From: Caballeronia hypogeia
Lineage (GTDB): Bacteria > Pseudomonadota > Gammaproteobacteria > Burkholderiales > Burkholderiaceae
Assembly (NCBI RefSeq): GCF_001544875.2
Contig: NZ_FCOA02000015.1
Span: 1-64,000 of the forward strand
Length of the DNA: 64,000 nucleotides
Direction of reading: 5' to 3'
The translations under genes were made by a program, and so were the position numbers. A model generated the notes under the pieces. The model did not search any database and was not told where the DNA came from. It saw only the letters and a list, made by a program, of their open reading frames with translations. Each line of letters starts with the position of its first letter. Within the stretch, counting starts at the first letter, position 1. Of this stretch, positions 9,915 through 18,386 are shown piece after piece.

Positions 9915-11420
9915 ATGTCCGACATTCCTCAAGCGGCGGAAGCCGCACCCGAATTGCAGGGCGCGACGCTCGAAGGCAGTGATCTCGCTTCGCTGCTGAA
10001 CCGCGAGTTCCGCCCGAAGAGCGACGAGGCGAAGAGCGCGGTGCAGACGGCGGTGCAGACGCTCGCGCAGCAGGCGCTGTCGCAGACGCAGATCATCTCC
10101 GGCGACGCCATCCGCTCGATCCAGGCGATGATCGCCGAGATCGACCAGAAGCTCACCGAGCAGGTCAACGAGGTGATGCATCATGCCGACTTCCAGAAGC
10201 TGGAAGGCTCGTGGCGCGGACTGTACTACCTCATCAACAACACCGAAACGGACGAGATGCTCAAGATTCGCGTGATGAACATCTCGAAGAAGGACTTGAG
10301 CAAGACGCTCAAGCGCTTCAAGGGCGTCGCGTGGGACCAGAGCCCGCTGTTCAAGCAGATCTACGAGCACGAGTACGGTCAGCTCGGCGGCGAGCCGTTC
10401 GGCGCGTTCATCGGCGATTACTACTTCAATCAGACGCCGCCCGATGTGGAGCTGCTGGGCGAGATGTCGAAGATCGCGGCGGCGGCGCATTCGCCGTTCA
10501 TCGCCGCGGCCGATCCGAGTCTCCTGCAGATGGATTCGTGGCAGGAGCTCGCCAATCCGCGCGATCTCACGAAGATCTTCGGCACGCCGGAATATGCGAG
10601 CTGGCGCTCGTTGCGCACGTCGGAGGATTCGCGTTATATCGGGCTTGCGATGCCGCGTTTTCTGGCGCGCGTGCCGTACGGCGCGAAGACCGAGCCCGTC
10701 GATGAATTCGACTTCGAGGAAGAAACGGGCTCCGCCGATCACTCCAAGTACACGTGGGCCAACTCGGCTTATGCGATGGGCGTGAACATCACGCGCTCGT
10801 TCAAGCTGTATAGCTGGTGCTCGCGCATTCGCGGCGTGGAGTCGGGCGGCGCGGTGGAAGGCCTGCCCGTGCACAGTTTTCCGACGGACGACGGCGGCGT
10901 CGACATGAAGTGCCCGACGGAAATCGCCATCTCGGACCGGCGCGAGGCGGAACTGGCGAAGAACGGTTTCATGCCGCTGATCCATCGCAAGAATTCCGAT
11001 TTCGCGGCGTTCATCGGCGCGCAGTCGTTGCAGAAGCCGTTCGAATACGAAGACCCGGACGCCACCGCGAACGCCGCGCTCTCCGCGCGCCTGCCGTATC
11101 TGTTCGCGTGCAACCGCTTTGCGCATTACCTGAAGTGCATCGTGCGCGACAAGGTGGGCAGCTTCAAGGAACGCGAGGACATGGAAGTCTGGCTCAACAA
11201 GTGGATCACGCAATACGTGGACGGCGATCCGGCCAATTCTTCCGAATACACCAAGGCGCAAAAGCCGCTCGCCGCTGCGGAGGTGAAGGTGCAGGAAGTG
11301 CCGGGCGCGCCGGGTTATTACACGTCGCAGTTTTATCTCAGGCCGCATTATCAGCTGGAAGGGCTGACGGTGTCGTTGAGGCTGGTGTCGCGGTTGCCTT
11401 CGCAGAAGCAGGCGGGGTGA
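9915..11420 (+). CDS. tssC: T6SS contractile sheath large subunit TssC (VipB)
   Basis: Major sheath subunit that interlocks with TssB around the Hcp tube. The 501-residue protein is full length: an acidic N-terminus, EGSWRGLYYLINNTET, the FGAFIGDYYF block, FLARVPYGAKT, WCSRIRGVESGGAVEGLP and a C-terminal segment ending LRLVSRLPSQ. An AGGAAACGACC ribosome-binding region precedes ATG 9915. It is the last + strand gene before a ~770-bp weakly coding stretch. Confidence 0.97.
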   Translation: MSDIPQAAEAAPELQGATLEGSDLASLLNREFRPKSDEAKSAVQTAVQTLAQQALSQTQIISGDAIRSIQAMIAEIDQKLTEQVNEVMHHADFQKLEGSWRGLYYLINNTETDEMLKIRVMNISKKDLSKTLKRFKGVAWDQSPLFKQIYEHEYGQLGGEPFGAFIGDYYFNQTPPDVELLGEMSKIAAAAHSPFIAAADPSLLQMDSWQELANPRDLTKIFGTPEYASWRSLRTSEDSRYIGLAMPRFLARVPYGAKTEPVDEFDFEEETGSADHSKYTWANSAYAMGVNITRSFKLYSWCSRIRGVESGGAVEGLPVHSFPTDDGGVDMKCPTEIAISDRREAELAKNGFMPLIHRKNSDFAAFIGAQSLQKPFEYEDPDATANAALSARLPYLFACNRFAHYLKCIVRDKVGSFKEREDMEVWLNKWITQYVDGDPANSSEYTKAQKPLAAAEVKVQEVPGAPGYYTSQFYLRPHYQLEGLTVSLRLVSRLPSQKQAG

Positions 11421-11865
11421 GGGTGATGTCGTCTGGTTGAGCGCGGTGAGCGACGCTGGCAACCGACGCTCAACCAGGAATGAAATGCGGGTCTTGAAAC
11501 TCAGGATCCAAGACATCGGCGAGTGGCACTTGCGTTCAAGTGTCGACTACGGCAGAGCGAATGTCCCTGTGCTCCAAATGAAAAGCAAAAGTATGAGTGA
11601 CGGATTGGTAACTCGGATCCCCTGAAGGGTCCGTCCTACCCGGGGCATCCCCGACTTCGGCGACGCAGCGAGACGATGAATGTCTGGAACCTCAAGGCGT
11701 TCGGCGGGAGGCGCTGCAGCGTCAAGATCAGTCGGAACCAAAGCGGAAACTTATCTGCTGATCCGATCAAGTCAAGGACATTCTTCAAAAGAGGAGGCGT
11801 GTCCAGACGGATGCGCGAGATTGCTTGGAAAACGCTAAAGGTATGGACTCTGTTGGGGAATACAG
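11421..11865. other. Intergenic stretch with no convincing gene
   Basis: About 445 bp between tssC and a small doubtful ORF. Base composition is visibly less GC-rich than the flanks, and the short open frames (for example 11676-11912) have no domain, clear ribosome site or recognisable sequence. It may be decayed or inserted DNA. An AGACGGATGCGCGAGATTG-type stretch and a short ATG frame at 11843-11893 were looked at and carry no recognisable signal. Confidence 0.5.
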
Positions 11866-12207
11866 TTGGAGAAGGACACAGGGCGGCGGATAGACTTAAA
11901 TCGAGCGTATGAGATTGCGATTCGGCGGGATGGGCGTCTGTTCCTTCGCCCCGAAATGCTTGACGCGGCCAAAATTAGCTACAGACAAGCGAACGAAAAT
12001 AATCGCGCATGCTTAGCCCGAGCGGATTGGGATGTTGATTTGACAAGTCTTCCATTCACGTTCTCTCCGAAGAAGGATGGATCGATCGTCCTTTACTATG
12101 CGGCGCCAGACATCTCTGCGGCATGCTTTCCTCCCCTATCTATGGCAATGAATGCCGTGTGGAAATATCGAGATGCCGCACAGGCTTCTCAATACGCATT
12201 GCCTTGA
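11866..12207 (+). CDS. Small unrecognised ORF, possible gene remnant
   Basis: A 113-codon frame opening with TTG and showing protein-like composition (GRLFLRPEMLDAAK, FTFSPKKDGSIVLYY). No family was recognised. The DNA is less GC-rich than the T6SS genes. An ATG at 11843 in another frame reads for 16 codons and stops, so the 5' part may have been lost by frameshift. Its 3' end overlaps the 3' end of the convergent phosphatase gene by 19 nt. Function unknown, and it may not be expressed. Confidence 0.3.
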   Translation: MEKDTGRRIDLNRAYEIAIRRDGRLFLRPEMLDAAKISYRQANENNRACLARADWDVDLTSLPFTFSPKKDGSIVLYYAAPDISAACFPPLSMAMNAVWKYRDAAQASQYALP

Positions 12208-13112
12208 CGGGCGGACGATTTTGCATCGTCTAGGCCTTTAAAGGCGCAACGGGGATATCGTTCGTGCCGGGTCGATGGAATCTCAAGGAGCGCGCATCGA
12301 GATGGTGACGTCGGTATGTGGATTAAGCACTCGCGAGTTGAAGAAGCGCTTTCGAGCTCATCAGCCGCCCCAACCCATACCGCGCTCGCCGTGAAATTGT
12401 CATGCTTCGGCCGCGCGCTCCCGCGCAATTGCGTCACCATCAGATCAAGCCACTCATCAGGCGATGACGCCTGTCCGAGCGCCTCGATCATCACCGCTTC
12501 GTCGAGATACTCCCAGAACCCATCCGTGCACAGCAGAAACGCGTCGCCATCCGCGATGGGAAACGGCTCCGCCGACGCCGCGATGTCCAGATCGTCCGCC
12601 GTGCCGAGCGCCGAGAACAGCACGTTGCGGCGCGGATAACTGCGCACGTCGCGCGCTTCGAGCAGGTTCGCATCGATCATGCTTTGCACGAGACTATGAT
12701 CCTGCGTCTGCACGACCGTCGCGCCGCGCCGGAAGCAGTAAAGCCGCGTGTCGCCGCAATGCGCCCACGACGCGAGCCCCGCCGCCTGGTCGATGCCCAG
12801 CAGCACCGCCGTCGAGCGCATCTGCGCCAGGTCGCCGTCATGCTCCTGCGCATCGATGATCGCGTCGTTCGCGCGCAGCAGCACGCGCAAGAGGTTCGGC
12901 CCGGTGAGCGCGACGCCCGCCTGCGCGACGCGCTCCAGTTCGGCCAGCACCGTATCGACCGCGATGCGCGAGGCCGTGTCGCCGCCGCCGTGACCGCCCG
13001 CGCCGTCCGCGACCACGCTCGCGAACCGCGCGCCCTCCTGCCATTGCCCATAAGCGTCCTCGTTGCGCGAGCGTCCGCCCACATCGCTCACGCTTGCGGT
13101 TTGCAATTGCAT
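12189..13112 (-). CDS. PP2C-family Ser/Thr phosphatase of the T6SS (PppA-like)
   Basis: Metal-dependent phosphatase; in other T6SS clusters such enzymes dephosphorylate the FHA protein and damp firing. PP2C motifs are in order: SRNEDA (Asp19), VADGAGGHGGG (Asp36), STAVLLGID, HCGDTRLY, LLCTDGFWE and HDNFTASAVW near residue 240. The stop is not where the fold ends: about 54 extra, non-conserved residues follow, which may be read-through after loss of the native 3' end. It lies 19 nt downstream of the FHA gene and is cotranscribed with it. No matching Ser/Thr kinase was found in the window. Confidence 0.85.
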   Translation of the reverse strand: MQLQTASVSDVGGRSRNEDAYGQWQEGARFASVVADGAGGHGGGDTASRIAVDTVLAELERVAQAGVALTGPNLLRVLLRANDAIIDAQEHDGDLAQMRSTAVLLGIDQAAGLASWAHCGDTRLYCFRRGATVVQTQDHSLVQSMIDANLLEARDVRSYPRRNVLFSALGTADDLDIAASAEPFPIADGDAFLLCTDGFWEYLDEAVMIEALGQASSPDEWLDLMVTQLRGSARPKHDNFTASAVWVGAADELESASSTRECLIHIPTSPSRCALLEIPSTRHERYPRCAFKGLDDAKSSARQGNAY

Positions 13113-13131
13113 GTCGGAACTCCTTCGCGCG

Positions 13132-14487
13132 TCACGGGCGGCCGCGGCGTTTCAGATCGCTGATCTGCGCTTCGTAGGCGGCGACGAACGCGCGGCCGAA
13201 CAGCAGGTGGAAATCCTCGGTCGCCTCGCTCGACAATTGGCCGTAAAGCTCGGTGAACAGATCCCAGCAGCGCGCGCGGCGCTTATTGCCGGACATGAAT
13301 TCGTCGAACCTCGAGCGTCCCGGCAGTCGCGCCTCGATGCGCTGCGGCTCGAAGCGCTCGAACACGCCGTCGAGCGCCGCGCGCATGCCCGCGACCATGC
13401 CCACCTGATGCGCGCGCAGGTCCGCGCAGGCATCGGCGAGCGCGGCGGCGGGCGGCATGAAACCGCGCACAGGCCCGCTGAGCAGATGCGCGAGCGCGGC
13501 ATCCACGTTCGGCGAAAACTTGAGCGGATTGTTGTCCGCCGCCGCGATGATGGTCGCCTCCGTGCGCATCTCGCGCTTGAACGCGGCCCGCGCGGCGAGC
13601 AGGTCGAGCGTGCCTTGCGTCGCTTCACGCAGCAACATGCCGATGAGTTGCATCAGCGCGGGCGTGAGCGCTTCGATCCGGACGCCTGGGGCGTCCAGAC
13701 CTCGAAGCAAGGCGTCGATGAGGGCGCGGTCGTCGCTCTGTGCGGCAGGCGCTGGCGCGGGAGAAGGCATGGGCGCGGCGCGCTGCCGGGGCGGAGTGAA
13801 CGCGCTGTGCAACTCCGAACCGGCGTCGGACAGCGTGGCGGGCGGCGCGAGAGGCCGCGCCGCGCCGGTCAGACTCGCGAGCGGATCGTCGTCGTGAGCG
13901 GTGTTGGGTTGCGAGATCGGCTCGATGAGCGGCTCGACGAGCGATGCAGCGCCCGGCGCAAGACCGAACAGCTCGTCGATGGAGCGCTTCGAAGCCGGAT
14001 CGTCGAACTCGAAATCGAAGTTGTCGCGCGGCGCATCCGTGTCGGGCGACGCCAGCGGTTCGGCGGCGGCGGGTGCATCGAACAAGCCCGCGAAGGGATC
14101 GTCCGATGGCGCGTCCGATGATGGCGCAGCGGCCGCCGCATGCGGCGTCTCCTGCGCAGTCACCGTGCGATCTTCGCCGCTCACTTCCGCTCGCAACTGA
14201 TAGCCGCCGATCTGCACTTCGTCGCCATTTGCGAGCGGGACTTCCTGACCGGGGTCGAGCGGCACGCCGTTGACGAGCGCGGGATTGCTGCCGCGATCGG
14301 TCAGCCGGTACACGCCGTCGCGCCACGCGATCTGCGCGTGCATGCGCGACACGGTGCGCTCGGCGTCGTCGAGCACGAGCCGGTTCGTCACCGCGCGGCC
14401 GATGGTGCCGCCATCGGCGTTGAAGCTCGCCGCGAGCGGCGTGCGCGGCGGCTGGCCGTTGTGACGGGTCACCGTGAGTGTGAGCAT
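13132..14487 (-). CDS. tagH: T6SS-associated FHA-domain protein (TagH/Fha)
   Basis: Phosphothreonine-reading scaffold that regulates T6SS assembly. ATG 14487 was chosen because a GGAGG lies just upstream; the frame stays open for 148 more codons, but that part covers the clpV 3' end and is not plausible protein. The FHA domain occupies about residues 1-105 (GGTIGRAVTNRLVLDD, SRMHAQI, GSNPALVNG). A ~170-residue acidic, Ala/Pro-rich linker follows, then a helical C-terminal domain typical of T6SS FHA proteins (RCWDLFTELYGQL, FHLLFGRAF). 451 residues. Neighbours are the PP2C phosphatase and clpV, the usual post-translational control pair. Confidence 0.9.
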   Translation of the reverse strand: MLTLTVTRHNGQPPRTPLAASFNADGGTIGRAVTNRLVLDDAERTVSRMHAQIAWRDGVYRLTDRGSNPALVNGVPLDPGQEVPLANGDEVQIGGYQLRAEVSGEDRTVTAQETPHAAAAAPSSDAPSDDPFAGLFDAPAAAEPLASPDTDAPRDNFDFEFDDPASKRSIDELFGLAPGAASLVEPLIEPISQPNTAHDDDPLASLTGAARPLAPPATLSDAGSELHSAFTPPRQRAAPMPSPAPAPAAQSDDRALIDALLRGLDAPGVRIEALTPALMQLIGMLLREATQGTLDLLAARAAFKREMRTEATIIAAADNNPLKFSPNVDAALAHLLSGPVRGFMPPAAALADACADLRAHQVGMVAGMRAALDGVFERFEPQRIEARLPGRSRFDEFMSGNKRRARCWDLFTELYGQLSSEATEDFHLLFGRAFVAAYEAQISDLKRRGRP

Positions 14488-14519
14488 CGGCTGAGGCCTC
14501 CGGTTGGGCTCGCGCGCGC

Positions 14520-17186
14520 TCAGTCGAACGCGTAGACGAAGTCGTTCGCGCTTGCCGACAGCCGGATGCGCCCGAGCGCCCCGCCTTCGGTGAGCCGCGT
14601 CAGATACTCGGTCGAGATGCGCGGCAGCACGGTGTTGGTGAGCAGCGCGTCGATCACGCGTCCGCCCGATTCGGCCTCCGTGCAGCGCGACACGATCAGC
14701 CGCACGGCGTCGTCGTCGTAGTCGAACGGAATGCCGTGATTGTTGGCGACGCGCTTCCTGATGCGCTCCAGTTGCAGCCGCACGATGTCGGCCATCATGG
14801 CGTCGGAGAGCGGATAGTAGGGCACCGTGACGAGGCGCCCCAGCAGCGCGGCGGGAAACACGTCGAGCAGCGGACGGCGCAAGGCGGCGGCGAGCGCGTC
14901 GGGCGCGGGTGCGTTGGCGGGGTCGCGGCACATCGACATGATCAGCTCCGAGCCGACGTTCGAGGTCAGCAGGATGATCGTGTTCTTGAAGTCGATATAT
15001 CGTCCCTCGCCGTCTTCCATCCAGCCCTTGTCGAAGACCTGGAAGAAGATTTCGTGCACGTCCGGGTGCGCCTTCTCCACTTCGTCGAGCAGCACGACGC
15101 TGTACGGACGGCGGCGCACCGCTTCGGTGAGGATGCCGCCTTCGCCGTAACCGACATACCCGGGCGGCGCGCCCTTGAGCGTGGAAACCGTGTGCGCTTC
15201 CTGAAACTCGCTCATGTTGATGGTGATGACGTTCTGCTCGCCGCCGTAGAGCGTTTCGGCCAGCGCGAGCGCGGTTTCGGTCTTGCCGACGCCAGAGGTG
15301 CCGGCGAGCAGGAACACGCCGACCGGCTTGTCGGGATTGTCGAGACGCGCGCGCGAAGTCTGGATGCGCTTCGCGATCATCTCCAGCGCGTGGCGCTGGC
15401 CGATCACGCGGCGATCGAGCGCATCCGCGAGACTGAGCACGGCGGCCAGCTCGTTCTTGAGCATCCTGCCGACGGGAATGCCGGTCCAGTCCGCGACCAC
15501 GCCCGCGACGACGCCCGCATCGACGCTCGGCAGGATCAGCGGCGCGTCGCCCTGCAGCCCGACGAGCCGCGCCTTGAGTTCGGCAAGGCGCGCGAGTCGT
15601 TCGTCGCGTGACGGCTTGGGCGTGTCGTTGTCAGCGGGAGTGTCCACCGCTTCGCCTTGTTCGCGCAACGAGGCCCGCAGCGCGAGCAGTTCGTCGACGA
15701 CCTGCTTCTCGTCGTTCCAGCGCGCCTCAAGCGTGCCGAGCGCGTCGCGTTCGCGGGCGAGCGCCGCTTCGACATCCGCCGCGCGCGTGCCGGTATCGAC
15801 GCCCACACTCGCCTCGCGCGCGATGATCTGCGCCTCCGTTTCCAGCGACTCGATGCGGCGGCGGCAATCGTCGACTTGCGGCGGCGTCGCGTGCTGGCTC
15901 ACCGCGACGCGCGCGCACGCGGTGTCGAGCAGCGATACGGCCTTGTCGGGCAACTGCCGCGCCGGAATGTAGCGATGCGACAGCCGCACGGCCGCCTCGA
16001 TCGCCTCGTCGAGCAACTGCACGCGATGATGGCCTTCCAGCACCGCCGCCACGCCGCGCAGCATGCGCACCGCTTTCGCTTCATCGGGTTCGTGGACCTG
16101 CACGACCTGAAAGCGCCGCGTGAGCGCCGGGTCCTTTTCGATGTGCTTCTTGTACTCCGCCCACGTCGTCGCTCCGATGGTGCGCAAATCGCCGCGCGCG
16201 AGCGCCGGCTTGAGCAGGTTGGCCGCGTCGCCGGTGCCAGCCGCGCCGCCCGCGCCGACGATCGCATGCACTTCGTCGATGAACAGGATCACCGGCTTCG
16301 GGCTCGCCTGCACGTCCTCGACGACCTGCCGCAAGCGCTGCTCGAACTCGCCCTTCATGCTCGCGCCAGCCTGCAGCAGGCCGAGATCGAGCGACCAGAG
16401 CGCGACTTCGCGCAAGGGCGGCGGCACGTCGCCGCGCACGAGACGCTGCGCGAAGCCTTCGACGACGGCGGTCTTGCCCACCCCTGCCTCGCCGGTCAGA
16501 AGCGGATTGTTCTGACGCCGGCGCATCAGGATGTCGACGAGCTGGCGAATTTCCTCGTCGCGGCCGGTGACGGGATCGAGCGCGCCCTTGCGCGCCTTCT
16601 CTGTCAGGTCGGTGGCGTACTTGTGCAAGGCTTCCTGCTTGCCCATGCTCGCGGGCGCGGTGTCGCCCTCCTGCGCGGACGCTTCCGCGTGCGGCTCATC
16701 CGCGCTCTCTTCGACGGAATCCGCGACGATGCGCGCGAAGTTATCCGACAGATCCTCCGGCCGGATGCGCTCGAACTGCCGCGAAATGCCGACGAGCACG
16801 CTGCGCAAACGCTGCGTCTTGAGCATGCCCACGAGCAGATGGCCCGTGCGTACCTTCGACGCGCCGTACAGCAGCGTGCCGTACACCCAGCCGCGCTCGA
16901 TCGCGTCGGTGATGTGCTCGGAGATGTCGGAGATGGACGTCGCGCCGCGCGGCAGACGATCGAGCGCGGCGGTCAGCTCGCGCGCGAGCGCGGCCGCGTC
17001 CACGTCGTAGTGCGCGATGATCCGCTGCATGTCGGAGCGCGGCGTCTCCAGCATTTGCATGAGCCAGTGCGCGAGCTCCACGTAGGGATTGCCGCGCATC
17101 TTGCAGTACACCGTCGCGCTCTCGACGGTCTTGTAGCCGAGCCTGTCCAGCTTGCCGAACAGCGCTACACGACTGATTTCCGCCAT
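14520..17186 (-). CDS. tssH: T6SS sheath-disassembly ATPase ClpV (TssH)
   Basis: AAA+ unfoldase that recycles contracted TssBC sheaths. The 888-residue protein has a Clp_N region (about 1-160), AAA1 with Walker A GEAGVGKT (232-239) and Walker B-type LFIDEVHA near 303, a coiled-coil middle domain (about 410-510), AAA2 with Walker A GTSGVGKT and LLDEVEKAHPD, and a C-terminal small domain. No catalytic residue appears missing. An 84-nt gap separates it from upstream tssG and contains a hairpin-bearing element also found upstream of the hcp-like gene. Confidence 0.97.
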   Translation of the reverse strand: MAEISRVALFGKLDRLGYKTVESATVYCKMRGNPYVELAHWLMQMLETPRSDMQRIIAHYDVDAAALARELTAALDRLPRGATSISDISEHITDAIERGWVYGTLLYGASKVRTGHLLVGMLKTQRLRSVLVGISRQFERIRPEDLSDNFARIVADSVEESADEPHAEASAQEGDTAPASMGKQEALHKYATDLTEKARKGALDPVTGRDEEIRQLVDILMRRRQNNPLLTGEAGVGKTAVVEGFAQRLVRGDVPPPLREVALWSLDLGLLQAGASMKGEFEQRLRQVVEDVQASPKPVILFIDEVHAIVGAGGAAGTGDAANLLKPALARGDLRTIGATTWAEYKKHIEKDPALTRRFQVVQVHEPDEAKAVRMLRGVAAVLEGHHRVQLLDEAIEAAVRLSHRYIPARQLPDKAVSLLDTACARVAVSQHATPPQVDDCRRRIESLETEAQIIAREASVGVDTGTRAADVEAALARERDALGTLEARWNDEKQVVDELLALRASLREQGEAVDTPADNDTPKPSRDERLARLAELKARLVGLQGDAPLILPSVDAGVVAGVVADWTGIPVGRMLKNELAAVLSLADALDRRVIGQRHALEMIAKRIQTSRARLDNPDKPVGVFLLAGTSGVGKTETALALAETLYGGEQNVITINMSEFQEAHTVSTLKGAPPGYVGYGEGGILTEAVRRRPYSVVLLDEVEKAHPDVHEIFFQVFDKGWMEDGEGRYIDFKNTIILLTSNVGSELIMSMCRDPANAPAPDALAAALRRPLLDVFPAALLGRLVTVPYYPLSDAMMADIVRLQLERIRKRVANNHGIPFDYDDDAVRLIVSRCTEAESGGRVIDALLTNTVLPRISTEYLTRLTEGGALGRIRLSASANDFVYAFD

Positions 17187-17237
17187 CGTCCGACTCCTTT
17201 CAACGGGCGCGCGCCGACCGGAGGCGCGGCTTCATCC

Positions 17238-17270
17238 GATAAGACGGCGCTTACGCCGTGTTTTTTCAAA
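17238..17270 (-). promoter_or_regulatory. Shared T6SS cis element, copy 1 (upstream of clpV)
   Basis: On the + strand the site reads GATAAGACGGC, five bases, CGCCGTG, then six T. The inverted repeat ACGGCG/CGCCGT forms a hairpin. Read on the - strand, the direction of clpV, the T-run becomes an A-run preceding the hairpin, so it does not look like a - strand terminator. It lies about 52 nt before the clpV ATG. A near-identical element lies at 21397-21428. Confidence 0.5.
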
Positions 17271-18386
17271 TCATTCGATGTGCGCATCGGCCTCGAGCGC
17301 GAGATCGGCGCGATCGGCCGTGCGTGTTTTCGTGCCGAGCCACGCCGAATAACCCAGACGGCCGTAGCGTCCCGGCTGCGCGGTCGGAACTTCTTTCGCG
17401 ACCAGCACGAGCTGCGCATCCCACGCAAGCTCGCCGTTCAGATGCCGGCGAACCAGCGCGACGAGCGTCGGCAGCGCGCCGCCGCCCGGCAGGAACGATT
17501 CGTACTGCGCGAGCGTGAGCGGCCCCAGCACGATCCGGAAGGCATGCTGGCGGTCCCACACGCGCGCGCCGAGCACCGCGCCGTGGCCGAGCTGCGCGAA
17601 ACCCGCCGAATGCGAATGCGACGAATAGCGCGCCGCGCGCGATCGCAGCGCGGTGCGCTCGTCGCGCGGCAGCGTCATCCAGTGCCCGCGATACGGCTCG
17701 ATGCGCACCGGCACGCGCAACAGCGCCGACGCGATGCCTTCGAGCACGTCGGCGGGACGTGTCTGCATGTTCCAGAGGCCCGCGAAATGCAGCTTTGCGT
17801 GATCGGAGACGGCGTCGCGCGCGAGCGTCGCCGGATCGGCATGGCCGATCAGCGCGCCGGTATAGAACGCGAACCGGTCCTGCGCCGGACGATCCAGCCC
17901 GTTGACCGGCCGCCCTTGCGCCCACGCGCGATAGAACAGCAGCAAAAAGCGATGCAGCAGGGTATCGAGCAGCCGCGCGAAGGCCGTGTCGCCGTGATGC
18001 AGCGCGCGCTCGCGGGCGAAGTCGGTGAGATGCAGCGGCAGTGGCCCGTTCGGCCCGAGAAAGCCGAAGAAGCGCTGCGCGAGGCGCGGCGCTTGCCCGC
18101 CGTCATCGCGGGCGAGCGCCGCGAGCGGCGCGGGCGCGAAGGCGAGGGAGACATCCTGCGCGAGCCGCAACGGTTCGTCGGCGGGACGCGCGCCCGCGCC
18201 GAGACGCGGCAGGTCCGGCGTGAGCGCCTCGATGCGCCGCATTAGCTGATAAAAGTCGTGGCGATGCGGCTCGGCGGCGACGCCATCGAATAGTTCCAGA
18301 AGCGCGCGCGTGTGCGCGGGCGCTTCGGCGCAAGTCGCGGCGGGCGCTGGCCGCGCCGCGGCTAGAAGATCGCTCGCGTGCCGCAT
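17271..18386 (-). CDS. tssG: T6SS baseplate protein TssG
   Basis: Baseplate wedge component that pairs with TssF and TssE. ATG 18386 (MRHASDLL) gives 371 residues, the usual size; the open frame extends far upstream, but only inside tssF. Recognisable blocks are DFYQLMRRIEAL, FGFLGPNGPLPLHLTDF and HSHSAGFAQLGHGAVLG. The start lies inside the 3' end of tssF (25-nt overlap), implying translational coupling. Confidence 0.94.
   Translation of the reverse strand: MRHASDLLAAARPAPAATCAEAPAHTRALLELFDGVAAEPHRHDFYQLMRRIEALTPDLPRLGAGARPADEPLRLAQDVSLAFAPAPLAALARDDGGQAPRLAQRFFGFLGPNGPLPLHLTDFARERALHHGDTAFARLLDTLLHRFLLLFYRAWAQGRPVNGLDRPAQDRFAFYTGALIGHADPATLARDAVSDHAKLHFAGLWNMQTRPADVLEGIASALLRVPVRIEPYRGHWMTLPRDERTALRSRAARYSSHSHSAGFAQLGHGAVLGARVWDRQHAFRIVLGPLTLAQYESFLPGGGALPTLVALVRRHLNGELAWDAQLVLVAKEVPTAQPGRYGRLGYSAWLGTKTRTADRADLALEADAHIE

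Noticed and set aside
9321..11516. 731-codon frame antisense to tssB and tssC
   Set aside because: The + strand proteins are unambiguous; the antisense product is compositionally biased.
11676..11912. 78-codon ORF between tssC and the phosphatase
   Set aside because: No ribosome site, no recognisable sequence, and it overlaps another open frame.
14488..14931. N-terminal extension of the FHA gene to 14931
   Set aside because: It overlaps the clpV 3' end, and a good ribosome site precedes ATG 14487 where the FHA domain begins.
15657..18245. 862-codon frame opposite clpV and tssG
   Set aside because: Antisense shadow; ClpV and TssG motifs are complete on the - strand.
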